A stretch of DNA of 5,236 nt, from contig JBBTXQ010000048.1 of NCBI GenBank assembly GCA_038062165.1, positions 1 to 5,236 on the forward strand, written 5' to 3'. Under the pieces are notes generated by a model. The model searched no databases, was not told the DNA's origin, and worked only from the letters and a program-made list of their open reading frames with translations. Position 1 is the stretch's first letter. Each line of letters starts with the position of its first letter. Origin of the DNA: DATDSR01 sp038062165. GTDB lineage: Bacteria; Patescibacteriota; Minisyncoccia; Phycocordibacterales; DATDSR01. The translations under genes and the position numbers were made by a program. Below are positions 1-4,398 of the stretch, piece after piece.

Positions 1-248
1 AGGGTTGGAAGTTTTTAGATAAAGGTGGCAAGGATAAGCCACTTACACATGATGTTTTCGAGATGCACACTAATTGGGATTTTGGCCATGGCTATAATCC
101 ATTATTTGATGAGCTCATGAGTCGAGCTCAAGTTATTGATGGCGTTACCTTCGCTTCTCTCACTGATGTGCGCACTTGGAAAGTTGCTTGCAATCGCCCG
201 AAGGATCTCGAAGACATTGTCATGATTGATAATTACCTTTTGACATGA
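1..248 (+). CDS. Nucleotidyltransferase-like hypothetical protein, C-terminal part (5' end off window)
   Basis: The reading frame is open from position 3, before the first ATG at 63, so this is the last ~81 residues of a longer protein and not a 61-aa gene that starts at 63. No ribosome binding site precedes the ATG at 63. The tail holds a segment reading VTFASLTDVRTWKVAC followed by NRPKDLEDIVMIDNYL. This matches the usual ending of nucleotidyltransferase-fold proteins (a hydrophobic 'sLxDl..wK' strand and helix, then 'gRpKDleDi..i..yL'). The catalytic GS/DxD half would lie upstream and is not visible, so activity and substrate cannot be stated. It ends in TGA and is followed by the hairpin at 271-295. 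It could instead be an unrelated family sharing the RPKDLEDI helix. The coding call is firm; the family call is moderate. Confidence 0.7.
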   Translation, partial: GWKFLDKGGKDKPLTHDVFEMHTNWDFGHGYNPLFDELMSRAQVIDGVTFASLTDVRTWKVACNRPKDLEDIVMIDNYLLT

Positions 249-270
249 TAATGATGCTAGTGAATGTAGC

Positions 271-295
271 GATCGGCCAGCTTAGCTGGCCGATC
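271..295. terminator. Perfect 11-bp hairpin between convergent genes, likely bidirectional terminator
   Basis: The arms GATCGGCCAGC (271-281) and GCTGGCCGATC (285-295) pair perfectly around a TTA loop. The hairpin lies 22 bases after the stop of the plus-strand gene and 5 bases before the end of the minus-strand gene, the expected place for a shared terminator. No convincing T-tract follows on either strand (TTGCGTT on plus, GCTACATT on minus), so intrinsic termination may be weak, or the element may mainly protect mRNA 3' ends. Confidence 0.55.
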
Positions 296-300
296 TTGCG

Positions 301-618
301 TTAGTCGGCACGCTTCTGGTACCGTTGTCGGATGCGAAGACAAGGAATCATTCTCCGTTTCCGTCCGCGATGACCCGGGAGCTTGATGACATGTGCCCGC
401 CCACCAAGATCACGGAATGATCTCGCGGCTCTGGCGGTAACGAGCATGGTCATTCCGCCGAGAATCCCGTACGGCATGCCGTCGAAGTTCTCGGCTGTGA
501 AGAAGAGTTCGAGTGCTCGTCTTACGTCCTTCATCGACGAGAACTGCAGTATGCGCAGTTCATTTTTCCGATAAGCATTCCCGTCTCGCCAACGCGTTCT
601 TTTTCCAGCTACACTCAT
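301..618 (-). CDS. Small arginine-rich basic protein of unknown function (105 aa)
   Basis: I do not recognise this family. The protein has a basic N-terminus (residues 1-22), a central mixed segment around FFTAENFDGMPYGILGG (39-55), then TMLVTARAARSFRDLGG (57-73), and a strongly Arg/Lys-rich tail (about 83-105). No signal peptide or clear membrane helix is visible. The charge pattern suggests nucleic-acid or ribosome contact, but that is inference. The start is supported by GGGAGGT just upstream of the ATG and by an extended -10 promoter, so this is preferred over the short opposite-strand frame at 383-574. Base composition is richer in G+C than the operon to the right: in 301-420 I count 67 G/C of 120. 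It is divergent from the gene at 743 and convergent with the gene ending at 248. Confidence 0.7.
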   Translation of the reverse strand: MSVAGKRTRWRDGNAYRKNELRILQFSSMKDVRRALELFFTAENFDGMPYGILGGMTMLVTARAARSFRDLGGRAHVIKLPGHRGRKRRMIPCLRIRQRYQKRAD

Positions 619-621
619 GCG

Positions 622-644
622 ACCTCCCTTCCAGCGCTATTATA
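622..644 (-). promoter_or_regulatory. Extended -10 promoter and Shine-Dalgarno for the basic-protein gene
   Basis: Read on the minus strand, TGATATAAT (639-647) is a perfect -10 hexamer (639-644) with the TGn extension, which can work without a good -35 box; none is obvious. Transcription should begin near 632, giving a leader of about 14 nt. GGGAGGT (622-628) is the ribosome binding site, with only 4 nt between GGAGG and the ATG at 618. Confidence 0.65.
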
Positions 645-661
645 TCACTGAAGGTGCTCGA

Positions 662-691
662 TAGACGCTAGGGTTGCAGTGGGTGTATACT
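662..691 (+). promoter_or_regulatory. Probable promoter for the 77-aa coiled-coil gene
   Basis: TATACT (686-691) fits a -10 box. TAGACG (662-667) is a 4-of-6 match to TTGACA, 18 bp upstream. Transcription would start near 698 and leave an AT-rich leader of about 45 nt before the ATG at 743. It points away from the promoter at 639-644, so the two genes diverge from one 124-bp region. Confidence 0.4.
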
Positions 692-742
692 TTTGTGGAT
701 TACTTGATGGTTAATGTTAAAATTAAACAAGAGGGCTAGATC

Positions 743-976
743 ATGAATAAAGAAAATAAAGAGGGCCAAGAATCAGATCACGACTTTGTACGATTGCGAG
801 AGTTACGAGGTAGGCTCGAACTACTCGAGGCTCTGATCATGAAGCCCGAACAAGCAGGCGAGAACAAAGGCCTCATGGCTGAACTCACTAATGAGTACAA
901 ACGAGTTTCAGCTGAACTTGTAGCCCTTGAAGATAAGCTAGCGAGTGGCGCAGTGCCGAACATGCCACAAGCGTAA
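743..976 (+). CDS. Small acidic, probably coiled-coil protein of unknown function (77 aa)
   Basis: I do not recognise the family. After a charged 14-residue N-terminus, two helices with heptad-like leucine spacing can be read: FVRLRELRGRLELLEALIM (15-33) and LMAELTNEYKRVSAELVALEDKL (44-66). They are joined by a short polar turn (EQAGENKG) and followed by a flexible GAVPNMPQA tail. This resembles a two-helix antiparallel hairpin or a dimerising coiled coil, perhaps an adaptor or small structural protein. There is no signal peptide, membrane segment or cysteine. The start is supported by AGAGGG (730-735), 7 nt before the ATG. It is monocistronic, divergent from the basic-protein gene and convergent with the metal-binding-protein gene. 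The opposite-strand frame across 778-993 has no such support. Confidence 0.75.
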   Translation: MNKENKEGQESDHDFVRLRELRGRLELLEALIMKPEQAGENKGLMAELTNEYKRVSAELVALEDKLASGAVPNMPQA

Positions 977-982
977 TAAAAG

Positions 983-1012
983 AGCGGTCTCACCCTGATG
1001 GGTGGGACCGCT
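983..1012 (-). terminator. Rho-independent terminator shared by two convergent genes
   Basis: Arms at 983-995 and 1000-1012 form a 13-bp stem (one G-T wobble at 990/1005) around a 4-base TGAT loop. On the minus strand the stem is followed by CTTTTATT, a good U-tract, so it should stop the minus-strand gene efficiently. On the plus strand it follows the stop at 976 by 6 bases but lacks a clear T-tract. The last two bases of the minus-strand TAG stop codon (1011-1013) lie inside the stem. Confidence 0.85.
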
Positions 1013-1547
1013 AGATCTTGTGAGGAGTGGGGAAAAGTTCAGTGATCGAGATGACGACCTTAATTAGTTGATCGTCGAGCTCGTCGCATTGCTCACTCTC
1101 GTCATATAGTGCCTTGAGCGCATCGAGCTTGTCCCCATCCTCTGCAGGCGAAAGGAGAATATCGAGAAGGTAGCGCCATGCGTCAGTGCGATCTGGCTCA
1201 CAGACCCCACCTAGACAGACCTTTTCGACAATCATCCCCAAGTTGTCACGGACTTTTTGTCGAAAAGTACTGTCAATGATTAACATGTCGCTTAGGTCGA
1301 AGTCACTACTTTCCATAGCCCGCATGAGCGAGTCGGTTTTTGACATCTCTCGTGCGACTTCCGCAGGCGTGAGTACTGCGGGCTCGGGCGGCTTCTCGTG
1401 GGGTTCCTTCGGGTGCTTTGTCCACGATAAACCCTTCTTGATATGCAAGCCGCAGTGGAAGCAAGTGATGTGCTTGAGGCAGATCTTGTTGCCAGACTTG
1501 TCAATGAGAGCGTCTGGGTGGTCGCAAATTTGGTCGTCAAAGCGCAC
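1011..1547 (-). CDS. Hypothetical protein with N-terminal Cys/His (zinc-binding-like) domain (178 aa)
   Basis: The family is not recognised. The first ~40 residues carry a dense metal-ligand pattern: C8, H10, C23, H26, C29, H31, C32 and H35 (CxH, 12 residues, CxxH, 2 residues, CxxC, xx, H). This looks like a treble-clef or double zinc-finger fold. A Pro/Lys/Glu-rich linker (about 41-60) leads to an acidic, helical C-terminal domain (about 60-178) with two further cysteines, C111 and C116. Zinc binding is inferred from spacing only. I start at the GTG at 1545-1547 because the near-perfect Shine-Dalgarno AGGAGGTGA (1553-1561) leaves 8 nt to it. The upstream in-frame GTG at 1554-1556 lies inside that Shine-Dalgarno and would add only three residues (MNK). 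The protein is soluble by appearance, with no signal peptide, and could act as a regulator or nucleic-acid-binding protein. Confidence 0.75.
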   Translation of the reverse strand: MRFDDQICDHPDALIDKSGNKICLKHITCFHCGLHIKKGLSWTKHPKEPHEKPPEPAVLTPAEVAREMSKTDSLMRAMESSDFDLSDMLIIDSTFRQKVRDNLGMIVEKVCLGGVCEPDRTDAWRYLLDILLSPAEDGDKLDALKALYDESEQCDELDDQLIKVVISITELFPTPHKI

Positions 1548-1552
1548 TTTGT

Positions 1553-1561
1553 TCACCTCCT
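1553..1561 (-). promoter_or_regulatory. Near-perfect Shine-Dalgarno that decides the start of the Cys/His protein
   Basis: On the minus strand AGGAGGTGA complements nine consecutive bases of the 16S rRNA tail. The GGAGG core ends 8 nt before the GTG at 1545-1547, while the alternative GTG at 1554-1556 overlaps the element and cannot be read from it. It shows that this genome uses classical Shine-Dalgarno initiation, which makes the bare start of the neighbouring asnB notable. Confidence 0.75.
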
Positions 1562-1588
1562 CTCGTGATGTAGAGAACCACTAATTAA

Positions 1589-1616
1589 ATACTATACTCC
1601 CCAACCAGAAATGCAA
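1589..1616 (-). promoter_or_regulatory. Possible promoter for the Cys/His protein gene
   Basis: On the minus strand TTGCAT (1611-1616) and TAGTAT (1589-1594) are separated by 16 bp and each matches 4 of 6 consensus bases. An overlapping TATAGT (1591-1596) is a better -10 but has a 14-bp spacer to the same -35. It is interleaved with plus-strand TATACT boxes, so the two divergent genes may compete for polymerase. Confidence 0.35.
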
Positions 1617-1625
1617 TACTTGGGT

Positions 1626-1640
1626 TATACTGTCATTATA
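1626..1640 (+). promoter_or_regulatory. -10 box placed for a leaderless asnB transcript
   Basis: TATACT (1626-1631) ends 8 nt before the A of the asnB ATG, so transcription would be expected to start at about 1638-1640, on or next to the start codon. No Shine-Dalgarno lies in the preceding 20 bases, and no good -35 is seen near 1603. A second TATACT (1593-1598) could give a leader of about 35 nt, also without a Shine-Dalgarno. Confidence 0.5.
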
Positions 1641-3346
1641 TGTGCGCTGTAAATGGCTTTAATTGGGAGGATCATAGGATGGGCGATAAGATGAACTTGG
1701 CTACTGCTCATCGCGGTCCGGATGGTACTAATACTTTTGCAGGAGAGGGGATTACGCTTGGTCACAATCGCTTGAGCATTATTGATCTTGATTCGCGTTC
1801 AAGTCAGCCCATGAGTAGTCACGACGGGAATTTAGTCATTGTTTATAATGGCGAGCTCTATAACTATAAAGGTATAAAGCGAGAGTTGAGCGATTACCCG
1901 TACAAGACAGAGAGTGATACGGAAGTTATTCTGGCTGCATATCAAAAGTGGGGGAGTGAGTGTTTGAAAAGATTTAATGGCATTTTCGCTTTTGCTATTT
2001 GGGATAGCGTTAAGAAAGAATTATTTCTGGCTCGTGATCAAATGGGAGTTAAGCCTTTATATTATTATCACGAGAATGGAAAGTTTATTTTTTCTTCAGA
2101 AATTAAGGGGATTCTAGAGCATAACATTCCGCGCACTCTTGATAGTGATGCATATAAACATTATATGAATCTACTTTTTACTCCCGAACCCCTCACTTTG
2201 TTCAAGGATATAAAAAAATTCCCAAAGGCAAACTATGCGCTATTAAGAAACGGCAAGCTGACATTTACACGTTACTGGAACTTAGACTTGGGAGCTAAGC
2301 TCCCAAGTGGAGAGAGAGTTAGAAATTTGAATAGTATTATCGAGAAAGCAGTGGAGAGACAACTTGTTTCTGACAGACCACTTGGTTTGTACTTATCGGG
2401 CGGGATTGACTCGAGCGTTGTACTTGCTTGTATGCGCAAATTCAGAAATGATGTCGATACTTTTTCTGTTGGTTTTGAATTGAGCGAAGATGAACAGAGT
2501 GAGAAGTTTAACGCAGATTTCGAATTAGCCCGTCGCACTAGCAAATTTTTTAACACTAGTCATCATGAAGTATTTCTGTCTAGTAACTGTTTGATAGAAA
2601 AACTTGAGAAGGCGATTTGGCATTTGGATGAGCCACTTGGTAATGCCACAGTTATCCCACAAATTGTTCTTGCCCAATTCACAAAACCATTTGCGACAGT
2701 AGCTCTGACAGGAGATGGAGGGGATGAGTTGTTTGGCGGCTATCCGAGATATCAAAAGTCTCGCTTGCTAGATTTCACTCCTTTCTATCGCAGTCCAGTG
2801 TCTCGTTTTGCCAAGTTTATGATCCAGAAAGATTCGCCCATCTCATCCGAAAACACACGCAAGTTCTTGGAGACACTGTTTCCAAAAGGGAACAGGATTT
2901 CTGGAAATGCAACAGAAGAACTCATGCGCATGGATCGTGAGACATGGCTAGTGGACGAAGCGCTCTTGCGCACAGACAAAATGAATATGGCAAGTAGCGT
3001 GGAGGCACGCGTGCCTCTGCTTGATTTAGAAGTGGTCAAATTTGCCGCAACTATTCCGGTTAAAGAGAAATTGAAAATGGGTGGCAAGGGTATTTTGAAA
3101 GAGGCATTCATGAATGATTTGCCACAATACTTATTTAGTGAGCCAAAGCGCGGCTTCTTTTCCCCGGTGGCCAAGTGGCTACGTAGGCCTGAATTTGTAG
3201 AATTGTGCCGAGATCTTTTCAAAAACAAACCAGAATTTGGTAAACTTTTAAGTGAACATATAGAAAAGAAAGCCTACCACGCTCCCATCCTCTGGGCGGC
3301 TCTCTCATTTGAGCTTTGGGTAAAAAGGTATAGAGTATCGCAATGA
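1640..3346 (+). CDS. asnB: Asparagine synthetase (glutamine-hydrolysing) family amidotransferase (568 aa)
   Basis: Class II glutamine amidotransferase fused to an ATP-pyrophosphatase domain. The family releases ammonia from glutamine, channels it, and uses ATP to amidate a carboxylate, classically aspartate to asparagine. The glutaminase domain (about 2-190) shows nucleophile Cys2, HRGPDG (24-29), Arg44 in GHNRLSIIDL, the oxyanion-hole Asn70-Gly71 with Glu72, and Asp93 in ESDTEVI. The synthetase domain (about 225-560) shows the PP-loop SGGIDSS (253-259), DEPLGN (330-335), GDGGDELFGGY (358-368) and RTDK with Lys447 followed by VEARVPLLD. All key residues are present. Cys2 must follow the initiator Met, which fixes the start at 1640 despite the lack of a Shine-Dalgarno. 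The N-terminus MCAVNG departs from the usual MCGIAG. It is somewhat shorter than many AsnB proteins (~600-630 aa). Sitting first in a sugar operon, it may amidate a sugar acid instead of aspartate. Confidence 0.93.
   Translation: MCAVNGFNWEDHRMGDKMNLATAHRGPDGTNTFAGEGITLGHNRLSIIDLDSRSSQPMSSHDGNLVIVYNGELYNYKGIKRELSDYPYKTESDTEVILAAYQKWGSECLKRFNGIFAFAIWDSVKKELFLARDQMGVKPLYYYHENGKFIFSSEIKGILEHNIPRTLDSDAYKHYMNLLFTPEPLTLFKDIKKFPKANYALLRNGKLTFTRYWNLDLGAKLPSGERVRNLNSIIEKAVERQLVSDRPLGLYLSGGIDSSVVLACMRKFRNDVDTFSVGFELSEDEQSEKFNADFELARRTSKFFNTSHHEVFLSSNCLIEKLEKAIWHLDEPLGNATVIPQIVLAQFTKPFATVALTGDGGDELFGGYPRYQKSRLLDFTPFYRSPVSRFAKFMIQKDSPISSENTRKFLETLFPKGNRISGNATEELMRMDRETWLVDEALLRTDKMNMASSVEARVPLLDLEVVKFAATIPVKEKLKMGGKGILKEAFMNDLPQYLFSEPKRGFFSPVAKWLRRPEFVELCRDLFKNKPEFGKLLSEHIEKKAYHAPILWAALSFELWVKRYRVSQ
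2286..2308. repeat. Perfect inverted repeat inside asnB at the domain junction
   Basis: Arms ACTTGGGAGC (2286-2295) and GCTCCCAAGT (2299-2308) form a 10-bp stem around a TAA loop. It encodes roughly residues 216-223, the linker between the glutaminase and synthetase domains. No T-tract follows, so it is not a terminator. Its centre GCTAAGC is the reverse complement of the centre of the hairpin at 271-295. Confidence 0.6.
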
Positions 3347-4398
3347 CCATTCGACAGGCTCATGGCAAGAAAAGACTTTTAATTACAGGAGGGGCTGGTT
3401 TTATTGGTATTAATGCCGCAGAGCACTTTATCAAAAAGGGCTGGTTTGTGATTATTCTCGATAACTACTCACGTATCGGCGCAAAAGATAATATTGCCTG
3501 GTTGACTGGCAATTACAAAGGAAAATTCGAAGTAATTGTCTGTGACATAACTCGTGACCTGGGAAAGCTCAAAAATGCCGTAACTCGAGTTTCTGCTGTT
3601 CTGCATTTAGCCGGCCAAGTTGCAGTGACCACTTCTGTAGAGAATCCTCGCGACGACTTCGAGCGCAATGCCCTGGGTGCATTCAATGTGCTTGAGGCGA
3701 TCCGCAATTCCAAGAATAGGCCTACATTGCTATATTCATCAACCAATAAAGTTTACGGAGGTCTAGAACACGAAGCAGTAGTTGAAGAGAAAAGTAGATA
3801 TTCATTCAAAAGTCTTAAATTTGGCGTGGACGAAACTGCGCCTCTTGATTTCCACTCACCCTACGGTTGTTCTAAAGGTACAGCTGATCAGTATATTCGT
3901 GACTATGCGCGTATCTACGATCTCGATACTGTTGTCTTGCGTCAGTCGTGTATCTACGGACCGCATCAATTCGGAATTGAAGATCAAGGTTGGGTGGCAT
4001 GGTTCACAATTGCTTCGCTCATGGACAGGCCGGTAAAAATTTATGGCAATGGCAAGCAAGTGCGCGACGTGCTATTTGTATCTGACTTGACTAACTTATA
4101 TGACTTATGTTTGAGAAATATTAAAAAAGTTCGTGGCGAAGTGTTCAATGTTGGCGGAGGACAGAAAAATACAATGTCCCTAATAGAATTTATGCCCAAA
4201 TTAGAGAAGATAACAGACAAAAAGTTATCATGGAAGTTTGGCAAAGTGCGTCCCGGCGACCAGCCAATTTTCGTAGCAGACACAAGAAAAGCAAAAAAGT
4301 TATTGGGTTGGGAACCAAGAGTGAATATTGATGCGGGATTAGATAAATTGGCACAATGGGTGAAAGACAATCAAAAAGTTCTAAAAAAGTACTTGTAG
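3343..4398 (+). CDS. NAD-dependent sugar-nucleotide epimerase, CDP-paratose/tyvelose 2-epimerase-like (351 aa)
   Basis: Extended short-chain dehydrogenase/reductase. The Rossmann nucleotide loop TGGAGFIG is at 15-22, the active-site stretch YSSTNKVYG at 131-139 (Ser/Thr partner), and the catalytic pair Tyr174/Lys178 lies in PYGCSKG. The run SSTNKVYG, LDFHSPYGCSKG, RQSCIYGPHQFG, EDQGWVAWF and IYGNGKQVRDVLF is the signature I associate with CDP-paratose 2-epimerase (Tyv/RfbE). That enzyme epimerises C2 of CDP-paratose to CDP-tyvelose using tightly bound NAD. The genes that would make CDP-paratose are not in view, so the actual substrate could be another nucleotide sugar. Length is typical. It overlaps asnB by 4 bp (ATGA) with only a weak TAGAG (3331-3335) ahead, implying translational coupling. 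Residues 2-9 (TIRQAHGK) precede the conserved strand and appear to come from a repeat. Cytoplasmic. Confidence 0.88.
   Translation: MTIRQAHGKKRLLITGGAGFIGINAAEHFIKKGWFVIILDNYSRIGAKDNIAWLTGNYKGKFEVIVCDITRDLGKLKNAVTRVSAVLHLAGQVAVTTSVENPRDDFERNALGAFNVLEAIRNSKNRPTLLYSSTNKVYGGLEHEAVVEEKSRYSFKSLKFGVDETAPLDFHSPYGCSKGTADQYIRDYARIYDLDTVVLRQSCIYGPHQFGIEDQGWVAWFTIASLMDRPVKIYGNGKQVRDVLFVSDLTNLYDLCLRNIKKVRGEVFNVGGGQKNTMSLIEFMPKLEKITDKKLSWKFGKVRPGDQPIFVADTRKAKKLLGWEPRVNIDAGLDKLAQWVKDNQKVLKKYL
3350..3369 (+). repeat. Candidate dispersed 20-bp repeat at the 5' end of the epimerase gene
   Basis: TTCGACAGGCTCATGGCAAG closely resembles the TTCGACARGCTCA-type short repeats that I recall scattered through many bacterial and CPR genomes, where they also add RQAHGK-like peptides to proteins. 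Only one copy is in this window, so repeat status rests on memory of other genomes and not on a second copy here. Confidence 0.35.

Noticed and set aside
63..248. A complete 61-aa gene starting at ATG 63
   Set aside because: The frame is open back to position 3 and no ribosome binding site precedes 63, so it is the tail of a longer gene.
246..248. Possible TGA recoding (Gly or Trp) as in some CPR lineages
   Set aside because: TGA ends asnB at the expected family C-terminus and ends the first gene just before a hairpin. Conserved Gly and Trp positions use ordinary codons.
271..295. Operator or attachment site for a mobile element
   Set aside because: It has perfect dyad symmetry but lies between convergent gene ends with no integrase or duplicated flank nearby. 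A terminator is the simpler reading.
383..574. Plus-strand 63-aa frame
   Set aside because: It is the antisense of the basic-protein gene, which has a promoter and Shine-Dalgarno. The plus frame has neither.
778..993. Minus-strand 71-aa frame
   Set aside because: It overlaps the coiled-coil gene antisense and begins within the terminator stem. Its composition looks like a shadow and it has no start signals.
1186..1584. Plus-strand 132-aa frame opposite the Cys/His protein
   Set aside because: There is no ribosome binding site or recognisable domain. The minus strand has a perfect Shine-Dalgarno, a metal-ligand pattern and a terminator.
2286..2308. Intrinsic terminator inside asnB
   Set aside because: The stem is perfect but no T-tract follows (GGAGAGAG comes next), and the reading frame continues through a conserved domain.
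2785..3228. Minus-strand 147-aa frame inside asnB
   Set aside because: It is antisense to the strongly conserved synthetase domain and has low-complexity Ser/Arg content typical of a shadow frame.
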